Position numbers and translations under genes: made by a program. Shown here one piece after another: positions 21,807-32,484 of a stretch of DNA of 64,000 nt (position 1 is the first letter of the stretch; every line of letters begins with the position of its first letter). Under the pieces are notes generated by a model that did no database searches, was not told the origin of the DNA, and saw only the letters and a program-made list of their open reading frames with translations. Source of the DNA: Choricystis sp. odSpoLacu1. Its lineage: Eukaryota; Chlorophyta; Trebouxiophyceae. The stretch is from contig OY253653.1 in NCBI GenBank assembly GCA_958009055.1, forward strand, positions 806,001 to 870,000, read 5' to 3'.

Positions 21807-23286
21807 TCAATCTAACTCTTCTTCAGCAGCCGCGCGCTCGGCAGCAGCAGCAGCAGCGGCCGCCGCGTCCTCCAGTCGAGCTTTGGCGGCGGCCGCGTCG
21901 GCACGCGCTTCCTGCAGCTCTTGCAGAGCGCGGGCCAGCGCGTCGTTTTGGTTGGAGGGAGGCGGTGGTGTGTCGACCAGAGGTGCGTCACCACCCATTG
22001 CCGCCATCCGACTGGCCCGGTACTCAATGGCAGCAGCAACAGCAGCCTGCACGCGGGGAGCTGTCGTCAACCCCAGCGCCGTCAGCCTGCGCGACGTGGG
22101 CGCGGGCGGCGGCTGCGCCGCGGCGGCTGCTGTGACTGCGGCGCGCGCCGCTTTCTTGTACTTTTCGACCGCAGCCAACCGTTTGACGATGTCGGGGGGT
22201 GGAGCCGGCTTGATGTTGGACTTGGTGGTGGAGGGCGGCGGCGCGGCAACGCGCGGCGTGCTCACACTGCCCCCACTCTGCACAGACGACAGCTTGCGCC
22301 GCAGCCCCGCCGTCTCGTTCAGCACGCGCGCCCGCAGCGTCACATACTCCCTGAACTTGGACGACAACCACGGCACGGCCGCCGCGTCGACGTCGGCCAG
22401 GCGCGGCTTGCGCCCGTGCGCGTCGCGAAACGCGTCGGTCCAGGGCGCCAGCTCGGCCGCCAGGCCGCGCAGCCGGCGCAGGGTGGCCATGTAGTCGGTC
22501 ATTACGCCCGTGACGGCGGCAGGCAGGGAGGATGGGGGGGGGGGGGGTGGACGCAGAGGCGGCACCCACAGCAGACGCGAGCGCGGGCGGCGGCGGCGCA
22601 CCCGGCGCCAGCCCCGCGTACGCGTCCTGCACCGCGTCCAGCACTCGTTCTGCGGCGTGCCGCTTGCGCGCAGCCGTGGCGATGGCGGCCCGGTGCTCGG
22701 GGGCGAGCTTGACGCCGGCGCGGGCTGCACTGATCGCGGCACGCGCGGCCGGCGTCAGCGGCACGCCCCGTCGCGACGCAGCGATCCTGGCGCGCGTCGC
22801 GGCCGGCACCTCCCGCCCACGCTTGGCGTCCGCCATGGCGGCCCGCGTGGAGGAGGGCAGGGCGGCCCCCTTGTTCCAGGGGGTGCGCCCACGGCACGCG
22901 TCGGCGGCCGCCGCGCGCAGCTCTGGCCGGGCCGCGTGCCTAGACCGCGCGCTTTCGGCCTGCTTCTCGCGCACAGAGTCGGGGGTGGGGCGCCCCTTGT
23001 TCCAGGCGGGTTTTCCCGGGGGGCGGCCGCGGCGGCGGGGGCCGGCTTCGGCAGCTGGTTGTGGAGCGGGGGGGGTTGCGGTCGACAGTGTGGCCGTCTC
23101 CGTCACCGCCTCCTCGCTCGACACGCGGTCGGCCAGTTCGCGCTTGCGCCGGCGGGCCAGCTCGACGGCGGCCAGCACGGCTTCCGAGCCCCCGCGCAGC
23201 GGGGCCAGCGACCTGACGGTGGGGGGGGGCGGGGGGCGGGCGGGCACTCGACGAGGCCGCACGCCCCGTTTCCACGCCAGGCACAT
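21807..23286 (-). CDS. NUMOD3-repeat (endonuclease-associated module) protein, frame broken
   Basis: About 490 residues on the minus strand. The N-terminal half contains four NUMOD3-type modules: AWNKGRPTPDSVREKQAES, PWNKGAALPSSTRAAMADA, RGVPLTPAARAAISAARAG and AGVKLAPEHRAAIATAAR. A GRPPGKP AT-hook-like motif lies just before. NUMOD3 is a DNA-binding helix module of phage and organelle homing endonucleases; nuclear genes with arrays of it exist in plants and are mostly uncharacterised. I see no GIY-YIG or HNH catalytic motif. The C-terminal half (ADVDAAAVPWLSSKFREYV, then an Ala-rich coil) is in another frame, joined at a 14-G run (22534-22547). The start may instead be 23416, giving a longer transit-like N-terminus, through a second G run near 23221. 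Confidence 0.75.
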
Positions 23287-23416
23287 CAACCGAAGGCGTC
23301 TTCAGGGCGGATGGGACGGTGGAGGGGCCAGGAGGCGGCGGGCGGGGTGCGCGTGTGGGCGGCCGGCGCGCGGCGCGGGCCGGCGCGCCGCTGGCGCTGA
23401 CGTCGGCAGGGCGCAT

Positions 23417-23746
23417 CGCCGCGACGAATGCAGGTGGGTGGCGCACTCTATCGCGCGTATGTGGGCGCGGTGGGCGCACGAGGAGGAGGGAGGCTGGTGC
23501 CACGCAGGCGGGCGCGAGAGGGATGGGGTCGACAGCACCAAAACGCTTGTGAACGAGCGAACGTCGACCGCTCGCTTTCCTTCTTCGTTGTTTTTTTCTC
23601 GCCCTGCCTTGTCTCTCTTTTTGGTTGATCTACAACCCGTCGCTTCTCTCGCGTTCCTCGCCACGTCTTTCTCTCTCTCACCCTCCCCCAAAATAAGAAA
23701 AAAAGAATCAAGGAAAAAACACCAGTTCTCAAAAAAAAACATTTCC
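23417..23746. other. Intergenic, no gene seen
   Basis: Between the NUMOD3 gene and the 3' end of the glycine decarboxylase gene. It is T- and A-rich for this genome, with poly-T and poly-A tracts around 23590 and 23700 and CTCTCT stretches, consistent with a promoter/5' leader plus a 3' untranslated region. No RNA gene was recognised. Confidence 0.5.
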
Positions 23747-26700
23747 TCACGCAGCCGCCGCCTCGCGCTTGACCTCCCCCCCGTTGCCGCCCTCCTCCCC
23801 CAGCCTCGCCACCAGGTGGCGGTCGCCCCACACATTGTCCACGCGGGATGCAGTCGGCCAGAACTTGGCGGCCGCCACCCAGGGCGCGGGGAAGGCGGCG
23901 GCTTCGCGCGAGTAGGGGCGCGCCCAGTCGGACGCGAGCACGACGTCAGCGGTGTGGGGCGCGTGCTTCAGCACGTTGGCGCGCCTGTCCGCGCGCCCGC
24001 CCTCGACCTCCGCGATTTCGGCCCGAATCGCGATCATGGCGTCGCAGAAGCGGTCCAGCTCGGCCTTGGACTCGGACTCGGTGGGCTCAATCATGAGGGT
24101 CCCCCCCACCGGCCACGACATGGTCGGCGCGTGGTACCCGTAGTCGATCAACCGTTTGGCCACGTCCTCGGCCTCGATGTCGGCCGACTCCTTGAGGGGG
24201 CGCAGGTCGATGATGAACTCGTGGGCGCACGTGCCGCCGTCGCCGCGGAAGAGGACGGGGTAGTGCGCTTCCAGGCGTTTAGCCATGTAGTTGGCGTTGA
24301 GAATGGCCAGCTTGGACGCTTGCGTCAGCCCCTCCGACCCCATCATGGAGATGTAAGCGTACGAGATGGGCAGGATCAGGGACGACCCATACGGCGCGGC
24401 CGCCATGGTGCCAAACGCTTGTTTGTCGGTCTTGAAGGCGGGGAGCGCGCCCGTCGGGATGACGGGGTGGGTCGGCATGAAGGGCGCGAGGTGGGCTTTG
24501 ATCCCGATCGGCCCCATGCCCGGCCCGCCGCCACCGTGCGGAATGCAGAACGTTTTGTGCAGGTTCAGGTGGCACACGTCGGCCCCGATGCGGCCGGGGG
24601 AGGTGAGCCCCACCTGCGCGTTCATGTTGGCGCCGTCCATGTAGACTTGCCCCCCCGCCGCGTGCACGGCGGCGCAGATGTCGTCCACGCCCTCCTCATA
24701 GACGCCGTGCGTCGAAGGGTAGGTGATCATCAGGGCGGCCAGCTTGTCGGCGTGTTGGGTGACCTTGGCTTTGAGGGCGGGAATGTCGATGTTGCCCTTG
24801 GCATCCACCGGCACCACCACCACCTCCATGCCCGCCATGACGGCGGACGCGGGGTTGGTGCCGTGCGCGGAGACGGGGATGATGCACACGTTGCGGTGGG
24901 AGTCGCCCCGGGAGGCGTGGTAGGCGCGGATGGCCATGAGGCCGGCATACTCGCCCGACGCGCCCGAGTTGGGTTGCAGGGAGACGGCGTCGAACCCGGT
25001 GATGGACGCCAGCTGGGCGGCCAGGTCCTCAAACATGACGGCATACCCCTGGGCCTGGTCGACCGGCGCAAAGGGGTGGATGCTGGCGAGCTCGGGCCAC
25101 GTGATCGGCATCATCTCGGAGGACGCGTTGAGCTTCATGGTGCACGACCCCAGAGGAATCATCGAGTGCGCCAGGGACAGGTCCTTGTTCTCCAGGCGCT
25201 TGAGGTAGCGCAGCATCTCGTGCTCCGAGTGGTAGGAGTGGAAGACGGGGTGGGTGAGGTAGGGGGAGGACCGCGCGATGGAGCCGTCGATGCGGGGGGC
25301 GGCGGCCGCCGCGAGTTTCTCAATCGGGCCAGCGCCCGACCGGGCAGGCCCCGCCACCGCGCCCAGCAGGGCGTCCGCGTCGGCCAGGGTGTGGGTCTCG
25401 TCAAAGGCGATGGTGACGGTGGTGGGGTCGAGGACGCGGATGTTGAAGCCGGCCGCGACGGCGCGCGACGCGGCGGCCGCCGCGTCGGGCACGCCCACGC
25501 GCACCGTGTCAAAGAAGGGGGCGTCGGTGACGGTCAGCCCAGACGCTTCGCAGCCGTTGGCAAAGGTGGCGGCCAGGCCGTGCACGCGGTCGGCGATGCG
25601 TTTGAGGCCGGCGGGGCCGTGGTACACCGCGTACAGAGCGGCAATGTTCGCCAGCAGCGCCTGGGCGGTGCAGATGTTGGACGTCGCCTTGTCCCGGCGG
25701 ATGTGCTGCTCCCGGGTCTGCATGGCCATGCGCAGGGCGGGCTTGCCCGTGGCGTCGCGGGAGACGCCGATGATGCGGCCGGGCATGAGGCGCTTGGCGT
25801 CGTCGTGGCAGGCCAGGAACGCGGCGTGGGGGCCGCCATAGCCCAGGGGCACGCCAAACCGTTGGGCAGACCCCACCACAATGTCGGCGCCCCACTCGCC
25901 GGGCGGGGTCAGGGAGGTGAGGGACAGGAGGTCGGCCGCGACGACGACCTTGGCCTTGGCGGCGTGTGTCGCTTTGACGGTGGCGGCGTGGTCGCGCACC
26001 GCGCCGTCCGTCCCAGGGTACTGCACCAGCACGCCACACACATCGCCAGCAGCGAGGGCGGCCGGGAAGTCGGCTTCAGGCATGACTTTGACGGTGAGGC
26101 CGAGGCCGTCGGCGCGGGTCGCACACACCGCGCGTGTTTGCGGGTGGGCGCAGTCCGACACCAAAAACACGGGCTTCTTGCCGCGCGCCATGCCGGAGCA
26201 CATGGTCATCGCCTCCGCGGCCGCCGTCGCTTCATCCAGCAGGGATGCGTTGGAGATGGGCATGCCGGTGAGGTCGGTGACCACGGTCTGGAAAGTCAGC
26301 AGCGACTCGAGCCGCCCCTGCGCGATCTCGGCTTGGTAAGGTGTGTACTGGGTGTACCACCCCGGGTTCTCCAGCACGTTGCGCTGGATGACGGGGGGCA
26401 GGTGGGTGCCGTGGTAGCCCATGCCGATGGCGGACTTGAGGACGACGTTTTTGGAGGCCATTTTTCTGGTGGGAGGAAAGGGGAAAGGGTCGATCGATGT
26501 TTTTTTTTTAAGCTCAAATGCATCGCAACAACACACGCAAACAACAACCAACAAACTCACTTGAACTTGTCCAAGAACTCGGACTCCGTCATACCCGCGC
26601 TGTAGGCCCCCAGGTCGAGCGGCTTGTCGTTGCGGATCGTCTTCGGCACCGTCGCATCAATCAGATCGTCCAGGGAGGGGAACCCGGTGGCCGCCACCAT

Positions 26701-27424
26701 GGCTTCGATCTCGGCTGGGGTGGCCGAGTTGTGACGGGGGGCGAAGCTGGGAGAGGGTGGGGAGAAGAGGTTGAGTCGGGTTAAGGTGACGCGCGAAGAG
26801 GCGAGTGGTCCCTCCGACGAATCGGTTGGGTGTTTGTTTCTCCCGGCCGCGGTCACGCCCTCCGACGCTCGCCTCCCTGCCCCTCGCCCCCGCACAGATG
26901 CGGCACAGTGGTGGCGCGGCGGCAGGATGGGCGGGTCGCGCCAACCCCCGGTAGCGAGGGAGGCAGACTGCCCCACACACAAACACTCCTACCCTTTTTG
27001 CTCAAGCGCGTGGCAAAAGCAGAGCGGTCGGCCTCCCCACGCGCACGCCTCCCCTGCCTCCCTCCCACCAACACTCACTCGTCACTCGGCTTGAGCGCGG
27101 CCAGCGAGATGGGGCGGCTGAACAGCAGGGCGGCGGAGGGCGAGGCGACTGGAGAGAGAAAAAAAGGGGGGATTCGTTGGTGAATGAGGGTCGGCGAGGA
27201 GCCCCGGTCGCCACCGCGGTCGGCGACCCGCGGCTCACTCTCCCAGCCGTGTGATGTGTGCACATCAGCACACCCAGGCCGCGTTCACCCATCCAAACCA
27301 ACTCACCACGCCCAGCCAGCGCGGCCACAGGCCGCGCGCCGACCAGTGCGGACTCGGCGGCAGCGCCGCGGCCGGTCCCGCCCAGGGCGCGCGCAAGAAG
27401 GCGCAGGCCGGAGCGGCGCGACAT
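23747..27424 (-). CDS. GLDP: Glycine decarboxylase P protein, mitochondrial
   Basis: Minus-strand exons are 27307..27424, 27079..27148, 26561..26746 and 23747..26465; phases close to 1030 residues, the usual plant length of about 1040. An Arg-rich presequence ([16 protein letters not shown]) precedes [16 protein letters not shown], which forms across a junction, and [20 protein letters not shown]. The PLP lysine lies in [20 protein letters not shown], and [11 protein letters not shown] and [19 protein letters not shown] follow the family. The P protein decarboxylates glycine and passes the aminomethyl group to the H protein, the core of photorespiration in green organisms. No frame breaks occur in 2.7 kb of its last exon, which is free of very long G/C runs. 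Confidence 0.97.
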
Positions 27425-27801
27425 TGGGACAAGGGGAGTGGTGTGGCGTTGAGAGGCGACTGTGGGAGGGAAAGACACGACCACGCGACGAGAGAGTGTG
27501 TTGAGACGAGAGAGAGTGCCGGCACTTATCGAAGTGCAAAAAAGCTCCAACAGGGACCCAGCGCGCCTGGCCCACTCATCCGCACCTCGCGTGTGCGACG
27601 CGTCCTCCCCAGGCGCAGAGACACGCAACAAGCACTGCTGGACAGAGTGCAGAGCGGCCCACCTCCCCACCTCGCACGCACGCGCGCGGCGGTCGGAGCG
27701 AGGGGTCGCACCCCTCCCTCCGCGTGCTGCAGCGTGCGCCCGTGTCCGCGCCCCACCAATTGGACACCTAGTGAACAGTGGTGACGTAACCACCACATTC
27801 A
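27425..27801. promoter_or_regulatory. Divergent intergenic region GLDP / ABC1K
   Basis: A 377-bp gap between two oppositely transcribed starts. It holds GAGA-type runs (gacgagagagagtg near 27502) and GC-rich sequence. It probably contains both promoters. No TATA box stands out and no other gene is seen. Confidence 0.4.
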
Positions 27802-30420
27802 ATGCCGGTCGTCGACCCTGGCTTGGCGCCAGTGCGGCGCGGACTTCGCGAAGCGGCGCCGGGGCCGACGCCTCTCCAAAGCGCCCGGTGCGTGTGTGCG
27901 CGGTGGTGTCACGTGCAGCGGATGCTCACACACAACGTGCAGTGAGAGGGAGGAGGGCGTGGAGGACGGGTTTGGGGGAGGAGGCGCGGGCGTTGACCAC
28001 CCCATTCACGAACCCCTCTCCCTCGCTTACAGCCTGGCCGCTCCGCCACCCTCCCCTCTCCTCCCCGCCTTCACCACCCCGCTGCGCCTGTCCCTGGCCG
28101 CCTCCCCGTCTGGCAGGGCCGACATTCGCCTGGGCCTGGTACAGAGTCGGTGGGGTGCGGCCCGTGTGGCGTCGACGGCTGGGGCTCCCCTGCCACCGCG
28201 CGCTGCCGCCGCGGTCGACGTGGCCGCCCGGGTGGGCGCCCTCCTCTACGCCCGCCTCGCCCTCCCCAGCGATTCTGGCCGCCGCCTGGTGAGGACGCTG
28301 GCCGCGGCAGGCGCCGCCCGAGCCGCCCTGCCCGCCAGCGCGCGGGAGGCGGCGTGCGTGGCTGTCGGCCGCGCGGCAAAGCGCGCGCCGCCCGCGCTCG
28401 CGGCCGCTGCGACCCGCGCCCTCGACGCGGTCGACGCGTACGTCCCCCCCTCCCTCGCTCTGGCGACCGCAGGTGCATTGCTGGCCCTCATCTCCCCGCC
28501 TTCCGCGGCCGCCTTGCAAGCGGTGGCGGCGGCGGCCCCCGTGGCAGCCTCTTACGCGGCCACTGCACGTGCCCACGCCACCGGCGCCCTCCGCGCGGGC
28601 GCCGACCTGGAGACCGCCTGGCGCCGCGTCCACCGGCGGGCCGCCCTGGCGCTGGCGCCTCACCTGACAGACCTGCCGGCGGGGCGGCCCCCGCTGGCGT
28701 GGGCGCTGGACGTGTGGGACGCGGCCGCGAGCGTTGCTGTTGGTGGCGCGGCCGCGACGGCCGTCGGCGACACACCCTCCCTGGCGCTGTCGATTCGCCT
28801 GCCTGGGCGTGCGAGGGAGGCCGTCATCGATGACAAGGGCCGACCCTGCAGCCCGCGCCCCAAGCGCCCCCCCTCGCCCCCGCCCCGGGCGCTGCTGGTG
28901 CCGCGGTCAGCGTCGCCGCCGCCGCGCTCCTCCCTGTACGGCGCGGCAGACCATGCCACCCCCCCACCCACCCTCCCCCCTGCCGAACGCGTCGCCCTGG
29001 CCGCGCGCGCCGCCTACCTGGCGGCCGTGTTTGCGCCGTTCGCGGTGGCGGGCCCCCTGCTGCTGCTGCTTGCGGCCGCTGCCACGCGCGCCGGCGCGCC
29101 CGCCGCGCGCGCGCGCGCCTGCGCGCCGCCGCCTGGGGCCTGCTGCTGGCCGCCATCCGGGCGGCGGGGCCCGCCTTCATCAAGTGGGCCCAGTGGGCGG
29201 GCGCCAGAGATGATGGATTGGCGCCACCTGATCTAGCTGCCACACTCGCGACTCTCCACGCGGCCGCCCCCGCGCACTCGTGGCGCCACACACGGGCCAC
29301 GCTGGAGGCTGCCTTTGGCAAGGGGGCGGTGGACCGCATGTTCACTGAGATCGAGCGTGTCCCAATCGCGTCGGGGTCGGTCGCACAAGTGCATGTGGGC
29401 ACGCTCGCCGCGACGGGCGCACGCGTTGCGGTCAAGGTGCGCCACCCCGCCGTCGCCGACCGCGTGCGCCGCGACTTTGCCCTACTCAAGCCGCTGGCTG
29501 CTGTTGCCGCTTCCCTGCCCTTGCTGGGGCAGGGTGGCGCGGGCGCCGCTGCAGACGTGGACGCGTCGCTGTCCCAGTTTTCGGCCACCATGACGGCGCA
29601 AGCCGATTTGCGCGTCGAGGCGGCCCACTTGGCCCGCTTCCGGTCCAATTTCAATGGCGTGGCCGCGGTCGCCCTGCCCGCACCCATTGCCGCCACGGAA
29701 GCAGTGCTGATCGAGAGTTTTGAGCGGGGGGCCAGTGTGGCTCGCTACATGGCGCGCCGTGCGCCGTTTAACCCCCAGATCGTGGCTGCCGGCGTGGACG
29801 CCTACCTCAAGATGCTGCTGACCGACAACTTTGTGCACACCGACCTGCACCCCGGCAATATTCTGTGCCGGCTGCAGACGCAGGGGAGTGCGGAGACGCG
29901 CGCGGCGGCCGCAGATGGTGATGATGATGCGCTGACCGCCGCGGAGACAGCCACCGATGCTGAATCCGCGACCGGGCGCCTGCAAATCGTGCTCCTAGAT
30001 GCCGGCCTTGCAGAAGAGCTCACCCCCGCCGTGCGCACACGGTTTGTGTCGTTGATCACCGCCATTTTACGTGGCGACGGCGTCGCAGGCGCGCGCCACA
30101 TGCTGTCCTTTGCGTCCGTCCAGACGTGCCCCAACCCGGCTTCTTTCGAGCAAGTCATGGTGTCATTGTTTGAGGACGTGGCCGACATCACAGCCCCCGG
30201 CGGCATCGACCTGGACGCCGTGCTGAAAGGCTGCCTGCGCACCGCGCGCGCGCACGGCGTCCGCTTTGACTCTGGCTACGCCGCCCTCCTGGTCGGCCTC
30301 GTCGTCATCGTCGGCTTTGCCAAGGCGCTGGATGAAGGCACCAACCTGGCGGATGCGGCCACGCCGGCCATGCTGGCTTACTGCGTGACGGGGCGCGCGC
30401 TGGGGCGCCTGTTTGCTTAG
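27802..30420 (+). CDS. ABC1 (ADCK2/UbiB-like) atypical kinase, frame broken at a CG repeat
   Basis: Exons 27802..27941 and 28033..30420 give about 840 residues once a one-base break in the CG repeat at 29105-29123 is allowed for. The C-terminal half is an ABC1 domain: GPAFIKWAQWAGARDD (variant of the KxGQ motif), ASGSVAQVHVGTL (Ala-rich loop), VAVKVRHPAV (Lys), HTDLHPGNIL and VLLDAGLAEEL (DFG position). ABC1 kinases act in coenzyme Q and lipid metabolism in mitochondria and plastids. The first 400 residues are Ala-rich with several hydrophobic stretches and no known domain. The start at 27802 gives a basic leader, but the first exon is predicted only from splice signals and phase. Confidence 0.83.
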
Positions 30421-30597
30421 TTTTTTTTTGTGTGAGAGAGAAAATGTTTTTGTTCATTTTTACGTGTTCCTGTTGTAGTCATTTTGTTGAACCATTCTTT
30501 TCCAGAGGACGGTGGTTATTGAGGCAGGCAGTGAGCGAAGAAAGTGTTTTTTGTCTTAATTCTAACACTTCATCTTATTTTTCCCCCTCACACACAT

Positions 30598-30873
30598 ATG
30601 TGCTGCCTGGGCCTCCTAGCCCCATGCGCCTGCTGCGCTGCGTGCGCCGCCCGGGAGGCCGCCAACACCGCCACCGAGCGCGCGGCGGTGGCCACGGAGC
30701 GCGTCATCGGCGCGGTGCAGGACAGGCTGCCTGACCGGCCTCCCGCGGGCGTGAGAAAGATGGAGCGGGACAGGGACGCGTACAGGGAGAAGGCGGACGA
30801 GATCAGGAAAAAGATGCAGGCAGGCGGGCAGGCAGGCAGGCAGGCGAGCGGGCAGGCGGGCAGGCGAGGGTGA
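30598..30873 (+). CDS. Small protein with N-terminal cysteine cluster, hypothetical
   Basis: A 91-codon frame starting MCCLGLLAPCACCAACAA, so seven cysteines fall in the first 16 residues. It continues with a helical TERAAVATERVIGAVQD, a charged MERDRDAYREKADEIRKK, and a Gln/Gly repeat tail. The dense N-terminal cysteines could be palmitoylated or bind metal. The tail is encoded by a cagg/cggg tandem repeat (30817-30868), so the true end may differ or an intron may begin after AAGATGCAG. No family recognised. It sits between the 3' ends of the ABC1 kinase and FKBP genes. Confidence 0.45.
   Translation: MCCLGLLAPCACCAACAAREAANTATERAAVATERVIGAVQDRLPDRPPAGVRKMERDRDAYREKADEIRKKMQAGGQAGRQASGQAGRRG
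30817..30868. repeat. Imperfect cagg/cggg tandem repeat
   Basis: About 13 copies of a four-base unit (cagg with cggg and cgag variants). It falls in the predicted 3' end of the small Cys-cluster gene and would encode a Gly/Gln/Ala-rich tail. Confidence 0.8.
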
Positions 30874-30995
30874 CGAGAGCGGAATGTGAACATGCCTTCG
30901 CGCCGCCCCCCCCCCCCAAAACCCCCGTCCAACCGACCCTGTAAAACCGTGTTTCTTTTTTCTGTTTCAACATGTGTATCATGTCTTTGTTAAAT

Positions 30996-32251
30996 CTAAT
31001 CCACCCACCGGGCCACCCCGTAAGCCACCACCGCGACGGCAACCGCCGCGACGACAGCAAAGATCGTCACCACCCGAAACGCGGTCGTCAGCGGGCCCTC
31101 GACTGCTGCCGCTGGCCCCGCGTCCCGCACGGGTGGCGGCTGCTGTTGCTCAGCCACCGTCTCATGTTGCTGCACCTCATTTTTCAACGCGGCCGCGACA
31201 ACAGCGTCACCTGCCGCACGCGTTGCGCGCGCGTCTGCCCGCGCCGCAACCAGCTCCCTCCTCACCCCCGCATCCCGCGGGGCGACCGCCGCGGCAGCAG
31301 TCAAGTCGGCCACCGCGCCCTCCACATCCCCCAACCGCCGCCGCGCCACGCCCCGACGGTACAGGGCTTTCGCGTTGCGCGGCGCCTCTTTCAGCACACG
31401 CGTCGCGTCGGCCGCCGCGCCGCGCGCGTCCCCTGCCGCCAGCTTGGCGGCGGCCGCGTTCAGCCGGGCGGCGGTGACGGCGGCGATGGCGGCATCCAGG
31501 TGGGGGCCGTGCAGTTGGAAAAGGAAGTCGTCGTCGTCAACAAAGGACAGGGCGAGAGCATACAAACGCAGCGCCCTCCCCGCATCCCCCTCCTTCAACG
31601 CTGCATTGCCGTCCGTCCGCCGGCGCGCGCTCGCGTCCAGCCTGTCTTCGTACGTCATGTCGCGCAGGGGGAGGGCGTCGTCCGGGGGGTCGGCCGCAAC
31701 CAGGGTGACTGTGTAGGTTAAGTGTGCGCCGGGCGGCACCGACGGAAACGAGAACGAGCCCTTGTCGCCATACCCCGCGGCTGGAGCCACCCACAGGTGG
31801 GCCGTCTCGCCCGGGCGCATCGTCGCCACGCCTGCGTTGAGGCCAGTCGCGGTGAGAGACGATGCGCGACCCGCCACGACAACCGCGGGCTCGCCGTGGC
31901 GCGCTTCATCGGACGACCGCATGAAGATGGTGTTGTCGGCCGCCAAGTAGCCGGTGTAATGGACTGAGAGGGAGGGTGGGTTGGTGGTAGAGGTGAAAAA
32001 TGTTGAACGACCAAGAACATCAACGGCAGGACAACCTATCGCCCTCCCTACCACCCCTGCACACACGCCCCCTCCTCCTCACCTAGACACCGACTGTGCA
32101 GCGCTGGCGTGTCGCCCTCTCCCTCCAACAGCACGGTTTTGAGCACAGACCGGTCCGGTGTGACAGTCACCGCGTCGGCGGGCGGCTCCCGCGGGGGCGG
32201 CAGTGCAGGCGGAGGGTTAGGCCCGTCGGAGGATGGACCCGGGTCGCCCAT
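30996..32251 (-). CDS. FKBP-TPR protein with C-terminal membrane anchor (TWD1/FKBP42-like)
   Basis: Minus-strand exons 32083..32251 and 30996..31963 give 378 residues. Order: proline-rich N-terminus; an FKBP domain (VHYTGYLAADNTIF, MRPGETAHLWVAPAAGYG, VPPGAHLTYTVTLV); a TPR region (TDGNAALKEGDAGRALRLYA, NAKALYRRGVARRRLGDVEG); a basic/Ala linker; and a tail-anchor helix (VVTIFAVVAAVAVAVVAYG). The layout matches plant TWISTED DWARF1 and animal FKBP8, membrane-anchored Hsp90 co-chaperones. The FKBP active-site Trp position reads Asn (GLNAG), so isomerase activity is probably weak, as for TWD1. Confidence 0.88.
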
Positions 32252-32484
32252 TGTGACACAGGGGGGGAGAGGAGGCGCGGGAACAAGGCGGCCGTTTCTT
32301 TTTTTGGTGTGTTGTGGTTTTCTCTCAATCTCGACATCTCGACATGACTCGACCTTTCCTCACCTAGCCAGCCCGCTTGCTTTCACCGTTGTGTTTTACT
32401 CTGATTCGTGGTCTCTTACTGGCACCCTCCACAACACACACACACACACACACTAACAAAAGAAGAAGAAACCCCCACACACGT

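Noticed and set aside
22532..26605. A 1357-codon plus-strand open frame antisense to NUMOD3 and the P protein
   Set aside because: It is the complement of the well-conserved P protein coding sequence. Its translation is His/Gly/Arg-rich with no domain. Long antisense frames are expected in DNA this GC-rich.
27002..27802. A 266-codon minus-strand frame covering the GLDP 5' region
   Set aside because: It reads through two introns of the P protein gene and its promoter; only the exon segments are coding.
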